Shown here: positions 11,706-24,452 of the stretch, in pieces
Numbering within the stretch: the first letter of the stretch is position 1
Layout: each line of letters opens with the position of its first letter
Origin: Pogona vitticeps
Lineage: Eukaryota > Chordata > Lepidosauria > Squamata > Agamidae
Direction of reading: 5' to 3'
Assembly (NCBI RefSeq): GCF_051106095.1
Contig: NC_135783.1
Coordinates: 211,192,472-211,256,471, forward strand
Length of the DNA: 64,000 bases
The notes under the pieces: generated by a model
What the model was told of the DNA's origin: nothing
Databases searched by the model: none
Seen by the model: only the letters and a program-made list of their open reading frames with translations
Translations under genes and position numbers: made by a program

Positions 11706-14226
11706 TGATGGATCACCACAGTGCATTACTGCAAGGAATTTGAACAAAGAAATAATAAATAAAATTCTGCCACTAAGCTATAGGAATGCGTGCCTCATGG
11801 AGAAAATCTAAGTTCTTAATAGGTAACAACTTGTCCACACCCTCTTTCCTAACCCTTTTATATTTAAAAAATCCAATCATGAACTAGGATCAGCTCCAGT
11901 TGCTTAGGAGAGTCAGATATTCATGAAAAATAAAAAGGTGGCTGATGGGGAAACAATGGATATATGATGTTACAGTTCACAACATGGGCATTAATTTAGT
12001 AGGATAAAGTAAAGTAAACTAAATTTAATGCCTGGTAGGTATAGATCTATGAGATACCACAAATGCTTTATTTCATTTTTATGGATCCTTTGCAAGTTAA
12101 CACTCATTCCTCATTTTGTCTTTCATCGTTTTTGACATGGATCAGAACATGGTTTCTTTTTTCTTGATAATTTGTTCTGGGTTATCAAAAAAGTAAGTGA
12201 TAAGTAATAAACATTTGTCTGGAGAAAGGAAATAAATTCAGCATCTCTTTCTTATATATAATCTCTTATATATAATCTCTTTCTCTCTCTCTCTCTCTAT
12301 CTGTATATGTAGCTATATATATATCATCCAGAAACTTTCTATCTGTATATGTAACTATATATATATCATCCAGAAACTATAAACCAGGATTCTTTGCTTA
12401 TCGTGGTTTATTGAAGATTATCCACCTGCTGGTGAGGAGCCCAATAATTCCTGCTTTGCTTGTTGAACTTATGGAAACAATTAAGCAAACCTGACAGTGC
12501 TGGCCTAGTCTTAGCATCCATACTTGGGATTTTGACTTTTTGTCATAATTGAGCCAGGATCACAAGCCAGCAACAAGACAGAGTTTATTGTTGGCTAAAA
12601 CCTGGCTTGACAGTGTGCCTCCCTCCAAAAGCAGGGTCTCAGCTTTGTATGTAATAAGGCAGTTCTCTTCATACTTTCTGAAGAATGTGTGTGGACTGAG
12701 AGCAAAGGCATACACAATGGGTCTTCATCTTCATTCCTTGACCTCTCACCCCATGGACCGGTGAGGCCAGAATGGAGGTTCAACTCGCATTCAGTAGAAC
12801 ACAAGTACTGTAGAGCCCCCACTTGAATTTGCCAAGCCACACAGCTAAGCTGAAGAATCAAGGGACAAGGGACACACAGGGATGTTGTTGATAGGGTTCA
12901 ACATACAGTATGCTGTCACTGTCTAAATCTCAAGATCAGTTCCTCCCCGCCCGTCTTCTTTTAAATACCACAAGAGGACTTTTGGTAACCATTTCTAATT
13001 TATTTTATCTCCTCACATAAACCAACTGGATGCACTTATTTACGGCAAGAAAATTGCTGACTGTGTATACGCTGTATAATGTCAAGCCTGTGATCTTAGG
13101 GTAAGGGATGTGATCTTAGGTGCTAAAGGTAGGATTCTGTTGCAGGAATCAGGCAGTTGTGGAGCACTTATCCTCTTCCAGTGGGCTGTTCTTTGCAGGA
13201 GTGATTGAAGTAGGGAAAATTGCTCCACATTTGCTCTTCCTTTCCATGTTTCCCCGAGAGGATTCTGTCCTAGATATACAGTAGTCGCTTTTACATCAAC
13301 AGTTTTAAGGAGGTAGTATTGTAGTGATGACGATCAGGTTTTTTTTAATTGATTGAAATGTGCTTGTTGGAATGTTGCTTTTGGATGATTTTGGGATGAG
13401 CAATGTAGTTGATTATTTTATATTATTTGAATTTATTTTGTAATGGCTATGGTTATACAAATAAACTCATCTTTTTACTAGTCATTACCACATCAAATCT
13501 GGCAATTCTATCAAGATAAAATTTCAAGGATGTGTTTTACCACAATATGCTATCCACCCAGATCTGCACAACATCCCCGCTATGTCTGCTGTGTACAGGT
13601 GTGTATGTGAGTGTTGACACACATGAATTTTACTAATTAAACGTAAGCCTTGCTGACCAAGGCAAAAGGGTGGCAATCTTCCCAGTCTAGATATTCATAA
13701 ACAGTGCTTGGGAAGGTCTTCTAGGTCCAATAACTCAGCAAGCACATATTAGGAACATTCAGGGATCGAACTCTGCGAATATCACTTGTTAATATAACTG
13801 AAAAAGTTTCTGTGGAATTGGCGAACATTAGTGATGTTACAAGGCATGAGCAAGTAAATCCAGACAAATACTTCCCCTCCCCCCCAGCTAATAGATAGTA
13901 GAGGCAAATACCTGTACCTTATTAAGAAAGAAATAACATGGAAAGACAGGTTAGCAGTAGACACTTGGTTTTTGCTTCTTCTGTTCCAAATATAAATCAA
14001 ACATCAGTCTGTACAGGAAGGACACTGCTTCCCAACACCTTTCCTGTATTTTTCCTTTGAAGGCAGAGTGAGAAAAGCCTCCTCAGTGACTCATGAGAAG
14101 AGTTAGTGTGGACATAAGCAATACATCTCACCCAATATCCCTAGAGAAGATCCCAGATTTCCTAGAGTCCAGGGTTGTGCTTCCTGCTCTTATCCTCAGA
14201 AGATGATCAGCCTCTCCTGCACTTAC
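11706..14226. other. interval with microsatellites, no gene recognised
   Basis: Contains an imperfect duplication with TA-rich and CT-rich tracts at about 12240-12378 (separate entry) and a short AT-rich stretch near 13400-13450. No exon supported. Confidence 0.4.
12241..12378. repeat. tandem duplication with CT and AT microsatellites
   Basis: tatatataatct occurs twice, followed by a (CT)n tract, then two tandem copies of a unit of about 44 bp beginning tatctgtatatgtagctata and ending catccagaaact. The second copy differs by only a few bases. Local slippage or duplication. Confidence 0.8.
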
Positions 14227-14312
14227 CTTCGGAAGAAGAATCACTGTGCCAAGTGCCGAGACACAGTAGTCTTGAGGAAAATTGCTAGGTGGAGCCAGAA
14301 GCCTTGCTTACT
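14227..14312 (-). other. exon-like block with strong splice sites (non-coding or orphan)
   Basis: Minus strand: acceptor context cattttattttag, an 86-nt block, then the donor AAG|GTAAGTGC. Both sites are near consensus and the length is typical of an internal exon. All three frames contain stops, the best one (SKQGFWLHLAIFLK...) only near its 3' end, so a non-coding or untranslated exon is more likely than an internal coding exon. No partner exon was found. Confidence 0.3.
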
Positions 14313-14465
14313 CTAAAATAAAATGTAAGATATGACTACACTCCAATTCACCCCACCGTTTGTGCTGAGTTGGCACAGTTAATTTCAGTGTATAAGCTTG
14401 GCCTTTTTTCATGGATATGGTCACTTATAATGGTCGAAAAAGGCAGTGGCAGCTATATCCTAGGA

Positions 14466-14582
14466 CTGTGGTTCCTAATCTTGGGGCAGTTCTCAGAAGC
14501 CTTCACCACCAGCTGTGCTGGCTGGGGTTTCTGGGAGTGGCAGTCCAAGAACATGGGGATTACTCAAGGTTGGGAACCAGTG
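14466..14582. mobile_element. hAT-like palindromic MITE
   Basis: Hairpin element: tgtggttcctaatcttggg at the left and caaggttgggaaccagtg at the right, with the core phrase agaagccttcaccaccagct then gctggctggggtttctggga. The termini resemble CAGTGGTTCCCAACCTT ends of hAT-Charlie-type elements. Related copies: 36849-36984 and the split copy at 31427-32341. Confidence 0.75.
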
Positions 14583-17044
14583 TCCAAGGGTGCCATTGAT
14601 GGTAGGGTGTCTTTTTGGGGGAGGGGCTAGGAAATGATATAGCATTGAATTGACAGAACAAGTTGTGAAACTGCAATACATATCTAGCATAGTGCTGAAG
14701 TGGGAAAGTATAATTAAAAGTTTGGAGAAAAGACAAGAAGCGCTCACTCGAGGCAAATGTTCCCACGGTCCTGGCATACTGTGCCCTGCTAAACAGTATG
14801 CCAATAGCACAGAAACATCCCTCTCAAATGAGCTCCTCTTGTCTCTTCTCCAAACAAAATTTTATTATATTTTTCCAATTTCACACTACGTCAGATAAGC
14901 ACTGCAATTTCACAGCTTCTTATATCAATTCAGCACTAAGTCACTTACAAAACTTTTTAAAAGAAAGTGTGAAAGAGGATGGTATTAATGCCACAGGAGG
15001 CTGGGTGAGTTGCAATTTTGGTCAGAATTGTAGCAATTTGAGGTATGGTGTGGATTCATGCCTCGAACATTGCTCAGGACACATAATTAAACATTAAATC
15101 TGAAGAACAACAGCAATTTAACTGTCATAGGAAACTTAAATTAACTTGAATCAACTCAGGACAGCCTCTCTGTTTAGCCACATCTTAAGCTACCTATTTT
15201 AAGCTGGAGAACCTGGGATTTTAGTCAGAGCATCTAAAAGTCTATTCTCTTTTCCAAGTTCCTTAGTCTTCTGAGAATATTGTCAGTCTGCCGTAATCCA
15301 AGATCTTTGCTGAATACCTTCCACTCTCTTATTTGGGGTGGGGGGCAATGTGACCAGAGTTAAAACCCTCCCCAGCTCCCTTGGATATGAAAACATTCAT
15401 CTTCCCACTTAAAAATGGAAAATGCAGTATTTTAAAAGAAATATCTGCATCTCCTATCCTGCTCGCCAAAAAGCTCACCGCAGCCAAATGATTTTAATTA
15501 GCAGGAAATTTCATCCTTTCCTTCCAGGATATCCACAGATGTACACAATAATGCTGTTAATGTTTGATGTTCTGTAGCTTTACAAGAAATGGAAATGCTG
15601 TTCTTTTGGAAAAGCAACATTACAGTAAGCAATTTTATTCAAGCAGACAACAGTGCCTACACAAAATTGGCTAAGTTATTGCTCTTCTTATTAATGCTAA
15701 TTTGCAATTAGCTGTTCTTGTGGCCAAGGCCCATGTGGACTCGAGATGCATTCAGAATTTTAAGAGTCTGCAGGAGAGGAATACCAAAAATGCTTGATGC
15801 TTCTCAGCTGAATTGTAAGTATCTTAGGGACTATGTGTGGTATCAGAAAGCACTGCTACTGTATATGTATCATAAGTGAGACATAAAACAGGTCATCAAA
15901 GCAGTGGTTGGAGGCACTGCCATGCCCAGGAAGGTCTCCAAAGGTGTTCATGAGGATCTCCACTCCCTCCCTAATGGTGTGTGTGGTCTTCTGTTTCTTT
16001 GCCTTGACTTCTTCTTTTCCTGAGAGGAGTGGGTGGAGTATGGCAATGACTGCACCATCAGGAGAAAAGGAGGCAGGCAATGGGAAGTTACTTTAGAAGT
16101 AACTCCTTACAAGCCATCCTCCATTGCTAATTGCTAACTGCTGATATTTGTAGAACAATGGTTAAAGGAAGAAATACTCTATTTCTCTTTTCTAAAATAG
16201 ACACTTCTTCGTTATTGTTTTCAAAACCACCTGCATGCTACAAGTCTATGGCATGTGGTGCAAAATATCCTCTCTCCTCATGCATTTTGTCACTGCCACA
16301 TATTGGAGAAGAAGGGGGCCGCATGAGGTATAGAAGGGCTTTTCCTCCATCATTGGATGAGGCCAGGCCAGATCCCTACAACTATAAAAGCCACAAAAAA
16401 GTCATAGCTGAACCATAATAAAATGTAGCCACACATTTTTATTAGTAGGAATGGGAACTACATGCAAGTAACAAAGATAGGCATGGGACAGCTACATGCC
16501 CCTTCATTTGTATTTCATCTGCCAGACAGGACTGTGTAACTAACCTAATGCAGAAGGCTTCTTCTGTGAAATGTTGGTCCTGCTTTGGAGAGAGGGGGAA
16601 AGCTGTGTGGCTCCTTTTGTTTGCCTGCTGTTGGGTGGGAAAAATAAGAAGAACCTCCTAGGGAGTTACTAGTGGCTTCCTCTTCTTCCTTTCCCCTCCC
16701 CTTTTAAGGGGAGCATCGCAGTTGCTCTTAATACTAACAGAACCTGTATTTTGCTCTTAATATTACCAGAACCTATAGGCCTTTTCTTTCTAATAACCCG
16801 TTGCATGGGGAACACCATGAATTTCCCATACAAGAGAGAATTCTAGTACGGTACTTTTAACAAGCAACGCATAAGGGAGAGACGTTCAGTGTGTGTAACT
16901 TTATCCACAATGGCATACCTGTTAAAGCTGAAAAGGCTGGGGTGGGGTGGAGAGACACAGTCCATTTGCTGATCACAGTGACAAAAGCGAGGCTGGCAAA
17001 TTTGTTTAGCAAGGAGAGATGCTAAATTAATAAATCAATAAATG
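14583..17044. other. interval with no gene recognised; regulatory-like block
   Basis: 15480-15720 has several homeodomain-type ATTA motifs in non-repetitive context (see findings). 16730-16790 contains a 28-bp imperfect tandem duplication (tgctcttaata...cagaaccta twice). No coding exon supported. Confidence 0.4.
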
Positions 17045-17290
17045 TTGAGTTCATTCTGACTTATGGCAACCATCCCTGGACTTTTTAGGTAGGAAGGACT
17101 CAGAAGAGGTTCACCAACCCCTCCTTCTGGTGGTGCTCTGTGCCCATCAAGGTTGCCCAGAGCTACACAGAGCATGTAACCCCATCAGCCACATACATTT
17201 CAGATGATCGGGGTTGGCGCCTCCCTTGGAAGGCACATTGGGGATTCAAGCTTCCAGTGCCAGGTATTCCAACCCACTGAGCTATATCAA
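17045..17290 (-). mobile_element. tRNA-derived SINE with RTE-like tail, diverged
   Basis: Plus-strand phrases gagttcattctgacttatgg, gaggttcaccaacccctcc, cacattggggattcaagctt and aacccactgagctata match the 7328-7565 copy part for part, so the element lies on the minus strand. It is more diverged and carries small indels. Confidence 0.65.
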
Positions 17291-19919
17291 CACTGAGAAA
17301 CACAATGGAAAATATTTCATTAGGCTTGCTGGACTGTATCTTTTCTTAGTTACCACTAGTGAGATAGATGATTTTTTTAAAGCTATCCCACAAATATGAG
17401 GGGCTTATTTTCAACTATCCTTAAGTGCCACTGTTACTGTATATTTTTATCGGTTTATAATCCGCATACAATTACAAATGTTGTCTTTTTCTTTTGCAAC
17501 TTTTTCACAGAGCATTAAACATTTTAACATGTAATTAAAATAGATAAACTCACCAATACGACCAGAGAGAGTGGACAAATTAAATATATACCTAGGCATG
17601 GCCCAAGTCCAGCGCTATAGCAAAGATTCTGCCACCCTGAATGTTTAACCACAGCACATAGAAATAAATCCCAAGGCATATTCTGTAGACAGAAGTTGTA
17701 GCATTCCCATAGAAGCAGAAGATGCTGAAATCCAATCAGAACCCAAGCCCTGGTGGGAGACTGCCTGGGAATCCTCCCACCTTCAATGTCATTGGGGTGG
17801 AAAAGATGGTAAATAAGAGGTCAGTGTAATAGATGGAGAAAGGGATATGAACAATGGTGCCTTTATAAAGCTCTGTCAATGATAAAAAGAGGCTGGGAAT
17901 CTAAGTTAGGGTCCTCATTAGAACAGTGGAATAGTAATATTCCTGAACACACAGTCCAAGAATGTGTGATGTTCTCCAGAAGAGAAATGTATGATAACAG
18001 ATTAACCTCTTAAAACCCCTTTCATGAAATTTACAAACTGTTGTTAATAGTATGGTTAGTACTTCTTTTTTTAAAATGAGGTAATAGACTGAAGAGTGGG
18101 CCCTGGACTGCACCTGTACCCTCCCCCTTTCTTTGATAGGTAGGTAGGCTTGCCCCTAATATTATTGCCATCTTCTCTTTCCTGTGATATTCCCCACTTC
18201 TTGCTCACTCCGGTAAAGTTGCGTGCTTACCTGAACATTTTAAAGAGATGGACTCTATGCTTTGGTGGTATGGGGACAGGATCAAAATAAAAGAATACCA
18301 ACGGAGTTACTTTAATTTCCCATTCAAGAGTGACACTTAACTTCCTTTACTCAGAACCTGGCAGTATCACACTACGGACACCCCTGATTCATTAATGCTT
18401 CAGTTCTGCACCTGAAAGCAGCTTCTGTGCTCAATGGACCATCTTGGGTGATTGTACGGGTGAGAGATGAAGCCTGCCTTACCTTACTCATAGAGGGGAA
18501 GAGGACATATTATCAGATATAGCTTTCTGTGCAAATCCAAGATAGGAGACTGCCCTGCTTACAGAAACATCAAATGGACAGGAGCCCTGGCTCTTTTGGT
18601 CCCTTTAATTAGAATTATTTGAAAAACTGCAACATTTCCCAAGTGTATCATGATTTCTCTGGGGTTCTTAAGACTCCAAGGAGATGAACAACAACAACAA
18701 CATCAAAAGCATACCTGATCACAGTGTGTTTCTCTTTTGTAGAATTCTGCTATTGGGTTTTTAAATATGATTCTTAATTTTGTTACAAAAACAATGTTGA
18801 TGTTTTCTAAGGTGTGACGCCACATTCCTGAAGAAAAGCAAAAAAGGGACCCTTAGTAACATGTTACTGCAATCCGATCTGAGCATCATTAAGCCCAAGT
18901 ACTTGCTCACAGATTACTATAGCTAGCATTCAGTAGATTGGACAAAACTGGACATGTTTAAAAAAAAAACAACAACCAGGGCTTTTGATTTAGAGGAATA
19001 CAAGAACTTTTCCCTGGATATGATCTATGAGTGTTTTGTTTTTTTTTAATTTTTTTATTTTTTATTGCCTGCTGCTTGAGGAAAATTGCTATCTGCTTTT
19101 GATTATTTCAGGCTGCTGGCTGTCGGAATTAATTTATTTGTCAATCAGTTCCGATGCTGCTGGGTGGTTACTGTGAAACTAATTATTGTCAGAAAGCTCA
19201 GAGGATTCCACAAAGACATGTTTTTTTCAATGTCAATTTTTTTTTAAAAAAAATAAGAAACATATAGACAAGCTCGGCCACACACATAAAAGGAGACATG
19301 TATACCATGCAGTGTTGACTGTTCTCTTTTTAATCCTTTGGATATTATTTGAAAAAATAATGGCAAGCATATATGTGTTTGTAAGTGGAGGGGAAGAACA
19401 TGAATGTACAGTGAAATCTGCATCTGAATATATAATGTCCTTTCAATTTTGAGTGCTCTCAAACCAAGTAATCAAAAAGCAGGTACGAATAGTGATTGAG
19501 AAGGACTGCAGATGTTCGTCCCGCACAAATCTGTAGCTTGCACATGCCAGTGTTTCCACCTTGCCAACTCCTACCAATCTTCAGTGTAAGATGTGAGGCA
19601 TGCAGTCAGAGTCACACAAAGTCACATTCATGCAAACTAAGTGCAAAAAGGAATACCTGTCATATTTGATCAGGATAAGACAATTGTAACACCAGTGCTG
19701 TGGCAGGATCCACCCATGATGCTTGGCCTGGGTCATTACTACAGAACTCCTATGTGTTTAAATTCTGACAGTATTCCAGACTGAGCCTGGCATCGTGTCA
19801 TTTTGGGATACTGTGGGGAATGGTGGCTGGCAGCCAATGTACCGCTCACCAGCGCTGCTGCCCCATCCACCCCTCTCCAGTTGCTGTCAGGTAAAGGGAA
19901 GCCTAGCAAGATGCATAAG
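17291..19919. other. interval with no gene recognised; regulatory-like block
   Basis: A/T-rich unique DNA. 18961-18977 is an A-rich run and 19037-19065 a T-rich run. 19065-19200 is a regulatory-like block (see findings). No coding exon supported. Confidence 0.4.
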
Positions 19920-19921
19920 TA

Positions 19922-20192
19922 CAGTGGACCCTCTACTTACGGAATTAATCCGTATTGGAACAGTGGCTGCAGGTCGAAAAGTCTGTAGGTCGAGTCTCCG
20001 TTGACCTACAATGCATTGAAAACCGATTAATCCGTAACCGGCCATTTTTGTTCTGTTTTTGTTCCATTTTGGTTTTTTTCTGGTCTGTAAGTCGATTCTC
20101 CAGCTGCAAGTCGAACCTAAATTTTGCAGCCAGAGAAGTCTGTAACTCAAAAAGTCTGTAAGTCGAGCTGTCTGTAAGTCGAGGGTCCACTG
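19922..20192. mobile_element. Tigger-like MITE, family A, with TA target duplication
   Basis: Left end cagtggaccctctacttacg, right end gtcgagggtccactg, flanked by TA. About 271 bp and very close to the 11432-11703 copy along its whole length, including aaattttgc, ctgtaactcaaaaagtctg and ttggaacagtggctgcaggt. Same orientation as that copy. Confidence 0.88.
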
Positions 20193-20332
20193 TAATGCAA
20201 ATGCAGAAGTGGACCCCTTAAAGACCATAGTACTGGGGGTGGAGTCTTGAACCTGAGTTTGGCTTTATGTTTTGCAGACAGAGACATCTACCCTTTATAT
20301 TGAGGAAAAAGAGGTTACTTACCTGTAACTCT

Positions 20333-20464
20333 GGTTCTTCAAGTGATTGTCTGTGAATTCACACTAATGGATTAATCTGCACCTGCTCAAACCAGCCTCG
20401 GAGCTTTCCAGAGCTCGAGTACATGGTGCCGGGACCTCCCACACGCTGGTTACGCTATAACTCC
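20333..20464. repeat. left inverted terminal repeat of the DIRS-like element
   Basis: Phrases cacactaatgg, ctttccagagctc and catggtgccgggacctccca recur in reverse complement at 26285-26415. The inverted arrangement is diagnostic of DIRS rather than LTR elements. Confidence 0.85.
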
Positions 20465-20576
20465 GTCCCCGGCACTGAGTGCCTCAGTTCCTCAAAACCG
20501 TTCACCACTGCACAGCATGCAAGAGCACACATGACGGACAGCAGGGAGGAAGGGTGGGGAGTGTGAATTAAGTGTA

Positions 20577-20640
20577 AGGAACCTCTTTTTCTTCTTTGTG
20601 GTCTCTGTGAATGCACACTAATGGGTGACTAGCAAGGTCA
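20577..20640. repeat. internal complementary region of the DIRS-like element
   Basis: cttctttgtggtctctgtga followed by atgcacactaatggg is nearly identical to the complement of the right outer end (26370-26415), and sits just inside the left terminal repeat. This position fits the internal complementary region used during DIRS replication. Confidence 0.7.
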
Positions 20641-21211
20641 CTTACCTGGAGGAGGGACATCACGAGAGTACAGAAGACAGGACAGCACGACCCACTTCCG
20701 TCTCAGACCTGGCCTGGATGTCAAGACGGTAGTGGCAGATGAAGGTGGATGGCGTGGCTCATGTGGCTGCTCTACATATGTCTGCTATGTCCACCCCTCA
20801 AAGAAAAGCAATTGAAGAGGCTACAGCCCTCGTTGAGTGCGCTTTAACTGTTCCTGGGAGAGGGGTCTGAGCCAGCTGGTAGCCAAGGTGTATGGTCACC
20901 ACAATCCACCTGGAGATGATCAGAGAGGTGGCCGGCGCCCCTCTAGAGGGCCCATGGAAGGTCACAAAGAGTCTTTTTGAAGTGTGGAAGGTGGCAGTTT
21001 GATGAACATAATAAGAAAGAGCCTGCTTAACGTCTAAGGAGTGCAAGGCTCTCTCCAGTGGGGAGGTAGGTGCTGGGAAAAAGGTGGGCACCACAATTGG
21101 CTGACTTCAATGAAAATAAAATGACACCTTAGGTAGGAAGGAGAGGGTTAGGGTATAGGGTCACCTAGTCAGGGTGAAACTGGAGGAATGGAGGGTCCGC
21201 CCTTAAGGCAG

Positions 21212-21366
21212 CTATTTATTTATTTATTTATTTGATTTATACCCCGCCTATCTGGACCGATGGACCACTCTAGGCGGCTTCCAATATAAAATTAAACAAT
21301 AAAAAACAACAGATACATAGCTAATACAAAACAACTAGAATAAACTAAAAAATAGGAAAATAAGAA
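21212..21366 (-). mobile_element. LINE 3' tail (L2/CR1-type) inserted in the DIRS-like element
   Basis: A (TTTA)n run followed by gatttataccccgcctatct and ccactctaggcggctt, then A-rich sequence. This is a widespread reptilian LINE 3' end on the minus strand, similar in layout to 31457-31560. It interrupts the DIRS-like coding region, so it is younger than that element. Confidence 0.6.
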
Positions 21367-23336
21367 GAAGAGAATCAAGAATCCCCTGCCCTTCGAACTG
21401 AAGTAACTGCAAGAAGAAAGGCGGTCTTCAAGGTCAACAGATGGTCTGATGCTGAAGCTAAGGGTTCAAAAAGAGGCTTCATAAGCCTACTAAGGACCAG
21501 CTGGTGTGACCACTGCAGCACGAGAGGCCTGTAGGCTGGGCCCATGTTCCTTAGCCCTCGCAAAAATTGTTTCAGGGTAGCTCCCTGAGACAAAGGCAGC
21601 CGGTAAGCCACAATAGCTGCCATATATACAGTTGATCAGGAGAGACCACGGCAAAACAAGTGAAGCAGAAACTGCAGGACTATGTCAAGGGATGTTGGAC
21701 TGACTGGTAAGTGGCGGGACATTGTAAACTGACAGAAAGCTTTCCACTTATAGGCAGATGTCAGGGAGGCAGAGTGCTTTCGCAACAGACTGAGAACCTC
21801 TGTTATAGACTGGAAAGCCTCCACACTGTCAGGTGAAGAGACTGCAGGTCCAGATGGAAGACCCTGCTGTGGTCCCGGGTTAGCAGGTGGGGAACAAATG
21901 GTAGTCTGATGGAATCCGATACCCTGTCTCGGAACGGCAAGAACCACGGCTGGTGGGGCTCCCAGCGGGCTATGAGGATAGCACTCGCGTCATTCGGCCC
22001 AATTTTTACCATGGTTCTCTGTTAAAGCAGAATGGGAGGAAACATGTAGAGCAGGCGTGAAGTCCAGCTCACCACAAAGGCATCCCCCAGGGAGCAGAGG
22101 CCTACTCCCGCCCTGGAGCAGTAGGTCCTGCATGTCCTGTTGTCCTGAGTCACAAAGACATTCAGCTGTGAAGTGCCTCAGTGATGGCAAAGCTGATGGA
22201 AGACGTCGTCTAGGGACCACTCGTGAGAACAGGACTGGAGCCGGCTGAGGTGGTCCGCCAGAGCATTTCCCTCACCTGCCACATGGACTGCTACTGGGTA
22301 GATGTTGCAGGTGAGGCACAACTCCCAAAGGTCAGCAGCAAGATAAAGCAGGTGGAGCGAGTGGGTGCCCCCCAGCTTGTTTATGTAAAATACTGCTGTT
22401 GTGTTGTCTGTCACGACTTGGACTACCCGACCTATCAGGAGGCACTCAAAGTACCTTGATAACTGTCAGAGGTTCTAGCTGGTTGGTGTGTAGGTTCTTT
22501 TCCACCAACAACCAGAGGCCATGGATAGTATAAGAGCCCATGTGAGCATCCCAGCCTGTTGGGCTGGCATCTGTGATTAACTGAACAGATGGGGACAGCT
22601 AGCCAAAGGGTCTTCCTATAAGTAGGTTTGAAGGACGGCCCCACCAAGTCAACTGAGCTGCCAGTTCAGACGTGACCTGTAGACACTTCGTCAGAGGATC
22701 CAGCAACACCCAAAAATAAAAAATAAAAAAAAAGCAAGAGGAACCATGCTTGGAGCGACATCATCTTTAGGTGGGCATGTGGTAGATGCCATGAGGCCAA
22801 GTAGTCGCTGAACTTAGGAGGCTGGTACCCACATATCTGGGCAAAACAGGCATAGCATGGACTCGATCTCTGAGATCCTTTCTAAGGGGAGAGAGGACCG
22901 ACCCGATAAGGCACCTAGGGTTGCCCCAGCACTGTATAAGCCACTCACTGAGTAGGACAGAGTCTTGACTTTTCCAAGTTGACCTTCAGGTCTAGGGTTG
23001 ACAGCAGAGACAGAGTTAGTGCCCTATACCTCTCTGCCTGCAACTCAGACTGTGCTACCAGCAACCAGTCATCCAAATAGGGGAACACTGTAACACCTTG
23101 AAGATGTAGACGTGCTACTACAGGCGCAATACACTTGGTGAAAACTTGAGGTGAAGTAGACAATTCAAAGGGAAGGGTATTGAACTCATATGTTACTCCT
23201 CCAACTGAAAATCAGAGAAAACGCTGGTGATCTGATCTGATGCTAATATGAAAATAGGAGTCCTTCAGATCTATTGCCGTAAACCAGTCACTTTGCCTAA
23301 GCATGTGTATCGTGGCCTCCAGAGAGAAGTAATATA

Positions 23337-23762
23337 CACTGGTGCCTTGCTAGACAGTTGCCCCTCATGACAGTTTTTTCGCTAGACATTGGCTTTTTGC
23401 GATCGCTATAGCGATTCACAAAATAGTGATTCCTATGGGGGAATTTCACTGGACAATGTTTGGTCCCTGCTTCGCAAACCGATTTTCGCTAGACGACGAT
23501 TTTGACAGCTCCCTCCGCGCTTGCAAACAGGTGTTTTTGGGACCTAAGCTTTGCAAGACAGTGATTTAAACAGTTGATTGGCGGTTCGCAAAGTGGCTTT
23601 CCTATGGCCGATCTTTGCTAGACAATGACAATTCTTCCCCATCGGAACGCATTAAACAGGTTTCAGTGCATTCCAATGGGGAAATGCTTTTCGCTAGACA
23701 ATGATTTCGCTAAACAGCTATTTAAGTGGAACGGATTATCATCGTCTGGCGAGGCACCACTG
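23337..23762. mobile_element. TA-flanked MITE, family B, inserted in the DIRS-like element
   Basis: Ends cactggtgccttgctagaca and cgtctggcgaggcaccactg, flanked by TA. 426 bp, non-coding, built from repeated short modules (tttcgctagacaatg, cgctagacgacgat, gctagacaatgaca). The TA duplication and the CAGTGGTGCCTCGC-type end suggest a Tc1/mariner non-autonomous family. It lies within the reverse transcriptase part of the DIRS-like element. Relatives: 33305-33878 and 50677-51015. Confidence 0.8.
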
Positions 23763-24319
23763 TATCAGTTCATGTTGCAGCAGTCAAGGATGGGGCAGAG
23801 TCCCCCGTCCTTCTTTGGGATGGTGAAATATCCAGAGTAAAAGCCCAGTGACAGGTTGGGGTGATGCAAATGGACAATAGCATCCTTCTGGAGTAGGACC
23901 CTGATTTCATCTTCCAAAGGAGGAGAGGGGGCGGTGGATAGAAAATGGCCTGTAATAAGAGGGTTATCAAACTCAATGGCGTAGCCCCTGGGTATGATGG
24001 AAAGAACCCAGGAGTCCAATGTAATAGTGCACCAGGAGTGAAAGAAGGGGGCAAGATAAATAGGTCAAAAATTGCAGACAAGGTAAAAGTGTCAAAGCAG
24101 CTGCCTGGCTTTCCGGTCCTGGAGGCATGCCTGCTGATGTGGGTGCTGCCTGCCAAATTGCCTAGATTATGAGGGTGGAAAACCTGAAGTTTGAGGCCTC
24201 TGGCAGTCCTGAAAACCCCTTTGTTGATAAGGCCAACACTTGGATCCTCTGGGGCGGGACTGCTGGTTAGAATAAGACCTGGCAGTCTTCCTCAATTTCA
24301 ACAGGTTATCCAGGATTTT

Positions 24320-24452
24320 TGTATTCTTGAAGGCTTTCACGACTGGGATCTGATGGTTGTTGCGGGTTTTTCGGGCTCTTTGGCCATGTTCTGAAGGTTG
24401 TTCTTCCCAATGTTTCGTCAGTCTCTGTGGCTGGCATCTTCAGAGGACCGGA
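24320..24452 (-). repeat. unassigned interspersed repeat inside the DIRS-like element
   Basis: cttgaaggctttcacgactg, gttgcgggtttttcgggctc and tcagtctctgtggctggcat are phrases of a repeat I know as common in reptile genomes (complement: gatgccagccacagagactg). Family not certain; a Penelope-like 3' end is one possibility. It appears to be inserted in the gag-like part. Confidence 0.4.
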
